A stretch of 64,000 nucleotides of DNA from Elephas maximus indicus (GCF_024166365.1 NC_064836.1:36500833-36564832), one strand, 5' to 3'; shown: positions 1-11,320, counted from the stretch's first letter. Made by a program: numbers and translations. Notes: generated by a model not told the origin, from the letters alone.

Positions 1-356
1 CTTAGTTGTCGTGTGGCCTTGGTGTTCTTCATTTTCCTTTGCTCCAGGTGGGTTGAGACCAATTGATGCGTCTTAGATGGCCGCTTGTTAGCATTTAAGA
101 CCCCAGACGCCACATTTCAAAGTGGGATGCAGAATGTTTTCATAATAGAATTATTTTGCCAATTGACTTAGAAGTCCCCGCAAACCATGTTCCCCAGACC
201 CCCGCGCTTGCTCCGCTGACCTTTGAAGCATTCATTTTATCCCGGAAACTTCTTTGCTTTTGGTCCAGTCCAATCGAGCTGACCTTCCATGTATTGAGTG
301 TTGTCTTTCCCTTCACCTAAAGCAGTTCTTATCTACTGATTAATCAATAAAAAAAA

Positions 357-386
357 CCCTCTCCCACCCTCCCTCTCTCCCCCCCT
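357..386 (-). other. G-rich tract in L1 3' UTR (G-quadruplex-prone)
   Basis: On the L1 sense strand this is a run of G-triplets and longer G-runs separated by one to four bases, just downstream of the ORF2 stop. The same tract is retained at 13092-13124 in the second L1 copy. A polypurine/G-rich 3' UTR tract is a known conserved feature of mammalian L1. Confidence 0.75.
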
Positions 387-436
387 CGTAACCACAAAAG
401 TATGTGTTCTTCTCAGGTTTACTATTTCTCAAGATC

Positions 437-3400
437 TTATAATAGTGGTCTTATACAATATTTGTCCTTTTGCCTCTGACTAATTTCACTCAGCGTAATG
501 CCTTCCAGGTTCCTCCATGTTACGAAATGTTTCAGAGATTCGTCACTGTTCTTTATCCATGCGTAGTATTCCATTGTGTGAATATACCACAATTTATTTA
601 ACCATTCATCTATTGATGGACACCTTGGTTGCTTCCAACTTTTTGCTATTGTAAACAGAGCTGCAATAAACATGGGTGTGCATATATCTGTTTGTATGAA
701 GGCTCTTGTATCTCTAGGGTATATTCCCAGGAGTGGGATTTCTGGGTTGTATGGTAGTTCTATTTCTAGCTGTTTAAGATAACGCCAGATAGATTTCCAA
801 AGTGGTTGTACCATTTTACATTCCCACCAGCAGTGTATGAGAGTTCCAATCTCTCCGCAGCCTCTCCAACATTTATTATTTTGTGTTTTTTGGATTAATG
901 CCAGCCTTGCTGGTGTGAGATGGAATCTCATCGTAGTTTTAATTTGCATTTCTCTAATGGCTAATGATCGAGAGCATTTTCTCATGTATCTGTTGGCTGC
1001 CTGAATATCTTCTTTAGTGAAATGTGTGTTCATATCCTTTGCCCACTTCTTGAATGGGTTGTTTGTCTTTTTGTGGTTGAGTTTTGACAGAATCATATAG
1101 ATTTTAGAGATCAGGCGCTGGTCAGAGATGTCATAGGTGAAAATTCTTTCCCAATCTGTAGGTGGTCTTTTTACTCTTTTGGAGAAGTCTTTAGATGAGC
1201 ATAGGTGTTTGATTTTTAGGAGCTCCCAGTTATCGGGTTTCTCTTCATCATTTTTGGTAATATTTTGTATTCTGTTTATACCTTGTATTAGGGCTCCTAG
1301 GGTTGTCCCAATTTTTTCTTCCATGATCTGTATCGTTTTAGTCTTTATGTTTAGGTCTTTGATCCACTTGGAATTAGTTTTTGTGCATGGTGTAAGGTAT
1401 GGGTCCTGTTTCATTTTTTTGCAAATGGATATCCAGTTATGCCAGCACCATTTGTTAAAAAGGCTATCTTTTCCCCAATTAATTGACACTGGTCCTTTGT
1501 CAAATATCAGCTGCTCATACGTGGATGGATCTATGTCTGGGTTCTCAATTCTGTTCCACTGGTCTATGTGTCTGTTGTTGTACCAGTACCAGGCTGTTTT
1601 GTCTACTGTGGCTGTGTAATAGGTTCTGAAGTCAGGTAAAGTGAGGCCTCCCACTTTCTTCTTCTTTTTCAGTAGTGCTTTGCTTATCCGGGGCTTCTTT
1701 CCCTTCCATATGAAATTGGTGATTTGTTTCTCTATCCCCTTAAAATATGACATTGGAATTTGGATCGGAAGTGCGTTAAATGTGTAGATGGCTTTTGGTA
1801 GAATAGACATTTTTACTATGTTAAGTCTTCCTATCCATGAGGAAGGTATGTTTTTCCACTTAAGTATGTCCTTTTGAATTTCTTGTAGTAGAGCTTTGTA
1901 GTTTTCTTTGTGTAGGTCTTTTACATCCTTGGTAAGATTTATTCCTAAGCATCTTATCTTCTTGGCGGCTACTGTGAATGGTATTGATTTGGTTATTTCC
2001 TCTTCGGTGTTCTTTTTGTTGATGTAGAGGAATCCAAGTGATTTTTGTATGTTTATTTTATAACCTGAGACTCTGCCAAACTCTTCTATTAGTTTCAGTA
2101 GTTTTCTGGAGGATTCCTTAGGGTTTTCTGTGTATATAATCATGTCATCTGCAAATAGTGATAACTTTACTTCTTCCTTGCCAATCCGGATACCTTTCAT
2201 TTCTTTGTCTAGCCTAATTGCCCTGGCTAGGACTTCTAGCACGATGTTGAATAAGAGCGGTGATAAAGGGCATCCTTGTCTGGTTCCCGTTCTCAAGGGA
2301 AATGCTTTCAGGTTCTCTCCATTTAGAGTGATATTGGCTGTTGGCTTTGCATAGATGCCCTTTATTATGTTGAGGAATTTTCCTTCAATTCCTATTTTGG
2401 TAAGAGTTTTTATCATAAATGGGTGTTGGACTCTGTCAAATGCCTTTTCTGCATCAATTGATAAGATCATGTGGTTTTTGTCTTTTGTTTTATTTATGTG
2501 GTGGATTACATTAATGGTTTTTCTGATATTAAACCAGCCTTGCATACCTGGTATAAATCCCACTTAATCAGGGTGAATTATTTTTTTGATGTGTTGTTGG
2601 ATTCTATTGGCTAGAATTTTCTTGAGGATTTTTGCATCAATGTTCATGAGGGATATAGGTCTATAATTTTCTTTTTTTGTAATGTCTTTACCTGGTTTTG
2701 GTATCAGGGAGATGGTGGCTTCATAGAATGAGTTGGGTAGTATTCTGTCATTTTCTATGCTTTGTAATACCTTCAGAAGTAGTGGTGTTAACTCTTCTCT
2801 GAAAGTTTGGTAGAACTCTGCAGTGAAGCCGTCTGGGCCAGGGCTTTTTTTTGTTGGGAGTTTTTTGATTACCGTTTCAATCTCTTTTTTTGTTATGGGT
2901 CTATTTAGTTGTTCTACTTCTGAATGTGTTAGTTTAGGTAGGTAGTGTTTTTCCAGGAATTCATCCATTTCTTCTAGGTTTTCAAATTTGTTAGAGTACA
3001 ATTTTTCATAATAATCTGAAATGATTCTTTTAATTTCATTTGGTTCTGTTGTGATGTGGTCCTTCTCATTTCTTATTCGGGTTATTTGTTTCCTTTCCTG
3101 TTTTTCTTTAGTCAGTCTAGCCAATGGTTTATCAATTTTGTTAATTTTTTCAAAGAACCAGCTTTTGGCTTTGTTAATTCTTTCAATTGTTTTTCTGTTC
3201 TCTAATTCAATTAGTTCAGCTCTAATTTTTATTATTTGTTTTCTTCTGGTGCCTGATGGATTCTTTTGTTGCTCACTTTCTATTTGTTCAAGTTGTAGGG
3301 ACAGTTCTCTGATTTTGGCTCTTTCTTCTTTTTGTATGTGTGCATTTATCGATATAAATTGGCCTCTGAGCACTACTTTTGCTGTGTCCCAGAGGTTTTG

Positions 3401-4252
3401 ATAGGAAGTATTTTCATTCTCGTTGCTTTCTAAGAATTTCCTTATTCCCTCCTTAATGTCTTGTATAACCCAGTCTTTTTTCAGGAGGGTATTGTTCATT
3501 TTCCAAGTATTTGATTTCTTTTCCCTAGTTTTTCTGTTATTGATCTCTAGTTTTATTGCCTTGTGGCCTGAGAAGATGCTTTGTAATATTTCGATGTTTT
3601 GGACTCTGCAAAGGTTTGTTTTATGACCTAATATGTGGTCTATTCTAGAGAATGTTCCATGTGCGCTAGAAAAAAAAGTATATTTTGCAGCAGTTGGGTG
3701 GAGAGTTCTGTATAAGTCAATGAGGTCAAGTTGGTTGATTGTTGTAATTAGGTCTTCCGTGTCTCTATTGAGTTTCTTACTGGATGTCCTGTCCTTCTCC
3801 GAAAGTGGTGTGTTGAAGTCTCCTACTATAATTGTGGAGGTATCTATCTCACTTTTCAGTTCTGTTAAAATTTGATTTATGTATCTTGCAGCCCTGTCAT
3901 TGGGTGCATAAATATTTAATATGGTTATGTCTTCCTGATCAATTGTCCCTTTTATCATTATATAGTGTCCTTCTTTATCCTTTGTGGTGGATTTAAGTCT
4001 AAAGTCTATTTTGTCAGAAATTAATATTGCTACTCCTCTTCTTTTTTGCTTATTGTTTGCTTGATATACTTTTTTCCATCCTTTGAGTTTTAGTTTGTTT
4101 GTGTCTCTAAGTCTAAGGTGTGTCTCTTGTAGGCAGCATATAGATGGATCGTGTTTCTTTATCCAGTCTGTGACTCTCTGTCTCTTTATTGGTGCATTTA
4201 GTCCATTTACATTCAGGGTAATTACAGATAAATAAGTTTTTAGTGCTGTCAT
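437..4252 (-). pseudogene. ORF2: L1 ORF2 (endonuclease/reverse transcriptase), one nonsense codon
   Basis: ORF2p nicks target DNA and copies L1 RNA by target-primed reverse transcription in the nucleus. The frame is continuous from the ATG at 4252 to the TAA at 437-439: 1,271 codons, against 1,275 residues in human ORF2p. Codon 563 (2564-2566) is TAA, splitting it into 562 and 708 residues; CAA to TAA is the likely change. The N-terminal AP-like endonuclease shows NVNG, QETH, GDFN and RIDH, but the SDH-type motif reads SGH: codon 229 (3566-3568) is GGC, Gly, where human L1 has catalytic Asp229. The reverse transcriptase FADD motif falls at residues 700-703, exactly as in human L1, and the C-terminal Cys/His motif (CWRGC...HCWWEC) is intact. 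No frameshift. The ATG overlaps the stop of a short upstream frame (ATGA). Confidence 0.93.
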
Positions 4253-4713
4253 TTTGATGCCTTTTTATGTGTGTTGTTGACAATTTCATTTTTCCACATA
4301 CTTTTTTGTGCTGAGGCGTTATTCTTAGTAAATTGTGAGATCCTCATTTTCATAGTGTTTGACTTTATGTCAGTTGAGTCATTACGTTTTTCTTGGCTTT
4401 TATCTTGAGTTATAGAGTTGTTATACCTTTTTGTGGTTACCTTATTATTTACCCCTATTTTTCTAAGTAAAAACCTAACTTGTATTGTTCTGTATCGCCC
4501 TGTATCACTCTCCATATGGCAGTTCAATGCCTCCTGTATTTAGTCCCTCTTTTTGATTATTGTGATCTTTTACCTGTTGACTTCCATGATTCCCTGTTAT
4601 GTGTATTTTTTTTTTTTTAATTAATCTTAATTTGTTTGTTTTTGTGATTTCCCTATTTGAGTTGATATCAGGACGTTCTGTTTTGTGACCTTGTGTTGTG
4701 CTGATGTCTGATA
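4253..4713 (-). other. L1 inter-ORF spacer with short ORF overlapping ORF2 start
   Basis: The 461-base spacer between the ORF1 stop and ORF2 ATG is much longer than the 63 bases of human L1. It is A-rich on the sense strand. An 88-codon frame starting at an ATG at 4513-4515 ends in TGA at 4249-4251, giving a four-base ATGA overlap with the ORF2 start. The short peptide is Lys/Asn/Thr/Ser-rich with no recognised domain and may be chance. The overlap would suit termination-reinitiation translation of ORF2, but that is inference. Confidence 0.6.
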
Positions 4714-5730
4714 TTATTGGTTCTCTGACCAAACAATATCCTTTAGTATTTCTTGTAGCTTTGGTTTGGTTTTTGCAAATTCTCTAAACTTGTGTTTGTC
4801 TGTAAATGTCTTAATTTCGCCTTCATATTTCAGAGAGAGTTTTGCTGGATATATGATCCTTGGCTGGCAGTTTTTCTCCTTCAGTGTTCCGTATATGTCG
4901 TCCCATTCCCTTCTTGCCTGCATGGTTTCTGCTGAGTAGTCTGAACTTATTCTTATTGATTCTCCCTTGAAGGAAACCTTTCTTTTCTCCCTGGCTGCTT
5001 TTAAAATTTTCTGTTTATCTTTGGTTTTGGTGAGTTTGATGATAATATGTCTTGGTGTTTTTCTTTTTGGATCAATCTTAAATGGGGTTCGATGAGCATC
5101 TTGGATAGATATCCTTTCGTCTTTCATGATGTCAGGGAAGTTTTCTGTCAGGAGTTCTTCAACTATTTTCTCTGTGTTTTCTGTCCCCCCTCCCTGTTCT
5201 GGGACTCCAATCACCCGCAGGTTATCCTTCTTGATAGAGTCCCACATAATTCTTAGGGTTTCTTCATTTTTTTAATTCTTTTATTTGATTTTTTTTTCAG
5301 CTATGTTGGTGTTGATTCCCTGGTCCTCCAGATGTCCCAGTCTGCATTCTAATTGCTCGAGTCTGCTCCTCTGACTTCCTATTGCATTGTCTAATTCTGT
5401 AATTTTATTGTTAATCTTTTGGATTTCTACATGTTGTCTTTCTATGGATTCTTGCAACTTATTAATTTTTCCACTATGTTCTTGAATAATCTTTTTGAGT
5501 TCTTCAACAGTTTTATCAGTGTGTTCCTTGGCTTTTTCTGCAGTTATCCTAATTTCATTTGTGATACCTTTAAGCATTCTGTAGATTAGTTTTTTATATT
5601 CTGTATCTGATAATTCCAGGATTGTATCTTCATTTGGGAAAGATTTTGATTCTTTTGTTTGGGGGGTTGGAGAAGCTGTCATGGTCTGCTTCTTTAAGTG
5701 GTTTGATATGGATTGTTGTCTCCGAGCCAT
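4714..5730 (-). pseudogene. ORF1: L1 ORF1 (RNA-binding chaperone), disrupted in A-runs
   Basis: ORF1p is the trimeric RNA-binding nucleic-acid chaperone that coats L1 RNA. The start is set at the ATG at 5728-5730 (MARRQQS), which has a G at -3 and +4; the frame is open upstream to 5883 but that part looks like UTR. From this ATG to the stop at 4714 there are 338 codons plus stop, equal to human ORF1p. Order: basic N-terminus, long heptad-rich coiled coil (about residues 35-145), RRM (NLRVIGVPE), C-terminal domain (TPRHIIIK, ARREW, YPAKLS). Two in-frame TAA codons at 5281-5283 and 5272-5274 interrupt it just after the coiled coil. They lie between an A9 and an A7 run on the sense strand, and the frame is the same on both sides, so the simplest history is a one-base gain in one run and a one-base loss in the other. 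Not functional as written. Confidence 0.88.
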
Positions 5731-6767
5731 CACTGGGAAACTAGTTTTTCCAGAAAATCCGCTAAAAAAAAAAGATGCAGTCAGACCCCTATCAGAGTTC
5801 TCCCTCTGGCTCAGGCTATTCGGATGTTGATGAAGCCGCCTGGGGAGGGTGGGGGAGGGAACAGAGAGATAGGAGAGTAGCACCTCAGAATATAGCCAGA
5901 GTTGCTTGTCTTGCTTGGAATGACTATTATATCTGAGATTCCCGCAGGGCGTCGCCTATGTGTGCTGGCTGTGTGGAGATTGCCTGGGGGGTCTGGCCCA
6001 CTGGAGTCACAGTCAGATCCTCCGCTTCCAGCCCCACGCCCAGCGTCAAGGCTCCCCTACTGGGACGGTGCACTCTCGACTCCAAAATCAGTCACTGCCT
6101 CCCGGGGACTTCTCGTCCCTCCAGCCGCGTGGCCGTGCCTTCTCCGCGAACCAGGTAGGCCCCCTCCCGGGGTTAGTTCAGATGGGTGGAGCAGCTCCCC
6201 ATGCTTGTGCCGTGACCGAGTGTCCTGGCTGGGACGCTGTTCTCCCTGCTCCAATACCAGTCGCTGCCTCCCGGGGACTTCTCCTATCGGCTGCGTCCCA
6301 CGCCGCCCGCTCGACCCGGCTGGGCCCCTTCCCGGGGTTAGTTCAGGGGGGTGGAGCAGCTCTCCGTGTTTATGCCGTACCTGCGTCCAGTCCAAATCGC
6401 GGCAAGACGGTTCCCCGGCTGGGACGCTCCTCTTTCTGCTCCAAGACCAGTCACTGCCTCCCGGGGACTTCTCCTACCGGCTTCGTCCCGCTGCCCGCGG
6501 AACTGGCTGGTCTCCCTCCTGGGGTTAGTTCAGGGGGGTGGAGCAGATCTCTATGCTTGTGCGGTACCTGACTGGTACGCTGGCTCCAGGCTCTGGAAAC
6601 AATCGCTGCTTCCCCGTATTAGTTCGTTCTCTGTCTCTAAATCTGTGTTTGTTGTTCAGGGTTCGTAGATTGTTATGTATGTGATCGATTCACTTGTTTT
6701 TCCGTGTCTTTGTTGTAAGAGGGATCCGAGGTAGCATTTGCCTAGTCCACCATCTTGGCTCCGCCCC
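5731..6767 (-). promoter_or_regulatory. L1 5' UTR / internal promoter region
   Basis: About 1,040 bases between the L1 5' terminus and the ORF1 ATG. It is GC- and CpG-rich between about 5950 and 6560, unlike the rest of the window, as expected for an L1 internal promoter. It contains three tandem-like units (listed separately). The plus (antisense) strand has two long overlapping open frames, which GC richness alone can produce. Confidence 0.8.
6060..6590 (-). repeat. Three tandem ~165-190 bp units in L1 5' UTR
   Basis: The plus-strand string CTGCCTCCCGGGGACTTCTC recurs near 6095, 6264 and 6454 (spacing 169 and 190). GGGGTTAGTTCAG recurs at about 6169, 6334 and 6521 (spacing 165 and 187). 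Between them TGGGACGCT and GTGGAGCAG also recur. This is promoter-monomer-like organisation, as in rodent L1 5' UTRs, but with diverged units of unequal length. Confidence 0.85.
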
Positions 6768-7562
6768 AAGACTCAAATTTTTATAATTTGTGTGAACCGG
6801 AAAAATAACTGGAATGGGGAAATTGTGGGTTGGAGCCCTGCTAGAAACTTAACCTTTCTTCTTAGAAAACAAGGGCATTGTATGCATTGCATGGCAACTA
6901 GATCTCTTACCTGTTGGATTTTGAGCAGAATTGGAAACAGTGGTGCCCCACTCAAAGATGGTGGCTACCCATGCCACTTTGAATGTGTGTCACTCTCCAC
7001 AGTCCTGCCAATAATCTTGTCTCATACATCAGGCTCCTGAAAGGGCTCACTACTCCTCTTCCAAGTCTCCCATTTCAGGGCTCAACTCATAATTTTTCCA
7101 GTTCTGGTTATTGTTCCATTTCACCTAATTTTTTGAAAACTCAGATCTGTTCTGGTTTTGCTTCCTCGGTCACGGAACTGAACCAGTTCCAAGCAGTTTG
7201 ATGCCCTAGTTGGCTAAGATGGTGAGGCCTCTCTACGTGGTCTTTCATCCTAAAGGAGACTAGACACTGTGGATAGCATTATTCCCAAAGGTCAGGCCCC
7301 AATATGCAAGCACTTATCTTGCCTCTGCTTGTGTTACATTTGCTTATGTCTCCTGTGGGTCACAGGAAGTCATGTGGCCAAGCCTGGAGTCTATGTGGAA
7401 GAAGTTTACCAGACGTGGATAAGAAGAGATGAAATTCATTGTGGGCCATTAATGTAACAATCTAACCCAAAGGGTTAATAGGTCCTAGAATTTAGATACT
7501 GTGTGGAAAGATTAAGAAGGTCCAAAATACGGCAATGAAGATGCTCAAACAATTTAAAACTC
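6768..7562. other. Unassigned sequence
   Basis: No gene or clear repeat recognised. 7290-7460 vaguely resembles the tail of an old mammalian LINE or LTR, but I cannot name it. Confidence 0.5.
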
Positions 7563-7735
7563 AAGTGTAAGCTCCATGGAAAAAAGTTGAATTATTTTCT
7601 CTATTGAAGGGCATGTTCCTTCAAGGCAGGTGATTGGATCATATTCATCTTTATGTTCAGGATATAGCATATCAAAGGCCTAATATGTAGAAGGTACTCA
7701 ATGGATGCTTATGATTAAGAGATTGGTGGATGAAG
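7563..7735 (+). repeat. L2-like ancient LINE 3' end
   Basis: TAAGCTCCATG near the start and AGAAGGTACTCAATGGATG near the end match the layout of the L2 3' end (gain of 'agctccatgagggcag' and 'aggtgctcaataaatg' type motifs). Diverged, no target-site duplication. Confidence 0.5.
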
Positions 7736-7758
7736 AAATCATACTCTTCATATACGTA

Positions 7759-7914
7759 ACCTGTAACCAGTTGCTGTCGAGTAGATTCCAACTCATAGCA
7801 ACCCTATAAAATAGAGTAGAACTGCCCTGTAGGGTTTCCAAGGAGTGACTGGTGGATTCGAACTGCCCACCTTTTGGTTAGCAGTTGAGCTCTTAACCAC
7901 TGCGCCAGGGCTCC
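7759..7914 (-). mobile_element. tRNA-derived AfroSINE-type SINE
   Basis: Minus-strand copy running from the tail (TTGCTGTCGAGT on plus) to the head (GCCAGGGCTCCT). Flanked by 11-base target-site duplications, TCATATACGTA (7748-7758) and TCATATATGTA (7915-7925), one mismatch. Head carries degenerate pol III A and B boxes typical of tRNA-derived SINEs. Confidence 0.93.
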
Positions 7915-7925
7915 TCATATATGTA

Positions 7926-9123
7926 GCATGCATATAAAATAATACTGCTCAGTTGGTGGCGATGTACTATTTGATTTCTCCATTAAGGGCAGATCAGAGT
8001 GACTGCAGTTTATAGTAGATTACTGTATTGTAGGAGAAACATTGAGACCATATGCTATGAAGAAAGGTGACGGAGCTTCACATTTTGGATATTTTAAAGA
8101 CAGTAAATATTCAACCTTACGGGCGGTAATGCGTATACTGACCATATGAGTATTTATTTTATTATTTTATGATTCTCGAATATATTCTTCTTAGAATTTT
8201 TCTGTACCTTCTTGAATATTAACTGTATTATGAATGTCAAACAAATTTCTGACATCTAAATGTATATATTTTTAAAATTTTGTGTACTATAATGAAACGG
8301 AGCATAAAAGAAGGAACAAAGTGAAATGGAAGCTCTTGGGAAACCCCTAACTCAACCCCCACTTCTGAGACCATAGTTGTGGAGCTTCTCTATGTCTCCT
8401 CTACCAGAAACTGATACAGGGGAATAAACCCCCAACACTCATACATGCCACCCACATAACCCACACCCTGCATTCTCCAGGTGGAAGTGTTCTCAGTCTC
8501 CTTATGACAATTAACTCTTTGCCCTGTTTTGTTATCTACCATTCAAAATTCCACCAGATGACACACATTTTATCTTGGCCTAAGTTTTAGTCCAGCTAAC
8601 ACCTTCATGTATGGATTTTCCATTTTAGTTATTAGAGATCTTATATCCCTTTCCCAGAGTAGGTCTCTAGGACTTAGACCACTAGGCTTTCTTCATAAAT
8701 AATATTCCATTTTTTTCTACCCATCAGGATTCTTAACAGCTTATTGCTAGTTAAATTTTAATTTGAAGGGTAAACTACAAACAGGTGATTCTCCATAAAA
8801 TTGGATAAGATTCAATTTGTATAAAATAAAAAAGATTAACATCCATGAAATCAGATAGTAGATTAAAATACATTTTAGATTATTTTTATACCAGAGTGAG
8901 ACGATTAAGCTACTTGAACTCAGAAAGAGAAAGGTAATTTTTTTTAATAGAACACTTATTTTAAGTGAGATTATTAAAAGGTTATATTGTATAAACAATC
9001 AGAAATTTCAACTGTAAGTAACAACATAGAAAGTTTTTCACTGGAGATTATTAAACATACTAATGTTCTGAAATAGATCTGCATTATAGAGGTAATTAAT
9101 TAATCACAAATTTCTAATGCTCT
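7926..9123. other. Unassigned AT-rich sequence
   Basis: No coding signal or recognisable repeat; the longest open frame (8747-8998, minus) is low-complexity AT-rich and not gene-like. Confidence 0.5.
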
Positions 9124-9283
9124 AGAGCCCCGTTGGCATAGTGATTAAGAGCTTGGCTGCTAATCAAAAGGTTGACAGTTCGAATCTATGAGCAATTTCT
9201 TGGAAACCATATGGGGCAGTTCTACTCTGTCCTATAGGGTCAGTATGAGTCAAAATCGACTAGACAGCAATGGGTTTGGTTTC
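9124..9283 (+). mobile_element. tRNA-derived SINE
   Basis: Complete short form: head AGAGCCCCGTTGGCATAGTG, B-box region GGTTGACAGTTCGAATC, body ATGGGGCAGTTCTACTCTG and tail ATCGACTAGACAGCAATGGG. Flanks AATGCTCTA/AATGTTCTA suggest a target-site duplication with one mismatch. Confidence 0.93.
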
Positions 9284-10218
9284 AATGTTCTAAAAAGAAT
9301 CTATTTAATTTCTATCTCTTGTGTTTTATAATACAGAATATATTCCTATCCATTTGAGTGACCTGCTTGGCTTGAATGAGGTAGAAGATAACTGAGTAAT
9401 GGCATTGACTGGAAAGATACAATATTTTTGGCATTTGAAATGACATCGGGCTTGTACTTTCTACATTTATGATTTTCCTTTTGATTTGACAGCCATACTT
9501 GTGTAGGTTTAGTTTATTTCTAATATTAGCTCTCTGGAATTGAGAGATGAAATGAGTCCTGTAAAACTCCCCCAATACAGTCAAGTTTCTGTTGACTAAT
9601 TCTGTGACCAAAACATGTCACTCTGTGAGTCTCTGAGGCAGAATGCTACGGCCCAGGCTTCACTCGAAGTTGGATAGTTCGCACTCTGGATGGCACATTT
9701 TCTAAGAGGCCTTGGTTCAGCGGAGAATCAAACAGGCCTCTAGTCACACATTGTTCAAACCATTGTGATGGTGGGAGACTGTGGTGTGATTGGAGGGGCT
9801 GCGGGTGTGATTTCACCCCAGTCACTCATGGGGGTGGTAACTCATGAACTCAATCAGATGCCACTTGCTGGAATCTTCATATGACACACTTGGAAAGACC
9901 CTCACGTGGAGGAAAGATGAATTGATGTAGTCTCTTTCAAAAGTGCTCCAGTATAGAAAGGAATTTTCATTTCCCAAAACTCTTAGAATCCCCTCCAAAA
10001 AATACCTAAATATTCAGTATACTGAGTGTCCCTCTCCCCCACCTCAAATATTGGTGTTTACTCTCCATGCTAGCAACCCGTACTGTCTCCTATTGCAACC
10101 CAAATAACAGGGAGGCCTAAACCAGTGTGAGCTGTTCAATTCCTTCTCTCAGCTCAGAGAAGTGTGTGTCTCTGCCACCCAATGTCAACTTTTCCACCCC
10201 TCTTCTTTATTTTAGTAG
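9284..10218. other. Unassigned sequence
   Basis: No gene or clear repeat recognised. 9640-9910 is more GC-rich and probably an unrecognised old repeat or unique sequence. Confidence 0.45.
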
Positions 10219-10390
10219 TCCTGGGGTGGTGCAAACGGTTAGTAGCTTGGGCTACCAAAAGGTTGGCAGCTCTGGCAATCTACTTCCAAAAGATCACAAC
10301 CACTGAAAATCCCTATGGAGAGCAGTTCTACTCTGAAGCCCATGGGATCGCCATGAGTCAGAATCAACTCAATTTCAGTTTCTTTGTTTT
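10219..10390 (+). mobile_element. tRNA-derived SINE, second subfamily
   Basis: Head CCTGGGGTGGTGCAAACGGTT and body GGCAATCTACTTCCAAAAGAT distinguish this longer subfamily, whose body reads 'gagcacagttctactctga' rather than 'ggggcagttctactctgtcc'. Tail ends in CAGAATCAACTCAATT. Confidence 0.88.
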
Positions 10391-11320
10391 GCATTTATAT
10401 GTTAAGTATTATTTGGAAAACTAAAGGGTTTGGTGGACTTGATTTTTTTTTTTCTCGTGATAAAGGTAAATAACTCATTATAGGAAATTTGGAAGAGCAA
10501 AAGGTACTTATGATTCTATTCAACCAAAGAAAACCATTGCTAAATACTAGGTCATTTTTTAGAAACTAAATTCCCTCATTCTTTACCCACTGCCCCATAT
10601 ACACTTCTCCCACTTGTTCCATGGCTGGGTTTTATTATATATTTATAACTCTTTTAAAAGCTATGCATGTTCACATGAGGTAATTTGGAAAAATGTATAG
10701 AAGTAGAAAAAATGGCCACCACCAATGTTACTGTGTCAGCTTGTTTCCTCACCAATCGTGATTCAGTCTCCTTTAGCATGAAAGAAGTTTTTCTTTTTAA
10801 CCAAAGACTTTTTATAAACATTACTTATGAAAACTGAATAAAAAACAGAACATTTTGAGGAGCTATCAAAACTTTTTAAATGAAGGCTCTAAAGTGTTTC
10901 TAATATATTAATTTCTGAGGAAACAATACACATGGGTCATCTTTGAGGAGCATGTGCTGTGGATTGATTTGTTCTTCTGCTCAATCTTGCTTCCTCTCCC
11001 ATCTTTTCACAGGTTTTGATCCCTAATAAACATCTCGTACTCAAACTCTATCTCCATGTCTACCTCCCATGAATCCAACATATGGCACCAAAACACTGGA
11101 AAACCTACGTCTTGTTTTGATTTTCTCTCCAAATTTCTGCAAATATAGATCTCCTGAAAGATTTCCAGAAAGGAAGAGTAACTTGTATTATTTTAGTCCT
11201 CTTGTATAATTCTTATTAGTTTTTGTTTTAATTAGGCTTTCTGCCTCATCTATAGTTCATGAGGAATATTCAGAAACAGACAATAATTATTTTTCACATA
11301 ATGAAGAGTTTATCAAGTAT
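10391..11320. other. Unassigned AT-rich sequence
   Basis: Two phrases near 10470 and 10680 ('ataggaaatttggaagagc', 'ggtaatttggaaaaatg') resemble an ancient LINE/DNA-repeat motif, but not enough to name. No gene signal. Confidence 0.4.

Larger units (their letters stand above)
1..6767 (-). mobile_element. L1: Near-full-length LINE-1 (3' end outside window)
   Basis: Autonomous non-LTR retrotransposon read on the minus strand: 5' UTR, ORF1, inter-ORF spacer, ORF2 and most of the 3' UTR. The 5' end is placed at 6767, where the minus strand starts GGGGCGGAGCCAAGATGG, the usual type of L1 5' terminus. By alignment with the 12177-13393 copy, window base 1 lies about 560 bases short of the poly(A) end, so the whole element would be about 7.3 kb. 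Target-site duplications cannot be checked because the 3' flank is missing. Very few lesions (one nonsense codon in ORF2, two A-run length changes in ORF1, one catalytic substitution) make it the youngest-looking element here. Retrotransposition-incompetent as assembled. Confidence 0.95.

Noticed and set aside
1137-1619. 160-codon plus-strand frame
   Set aside because: Antisense shadow of L1 ORF2.
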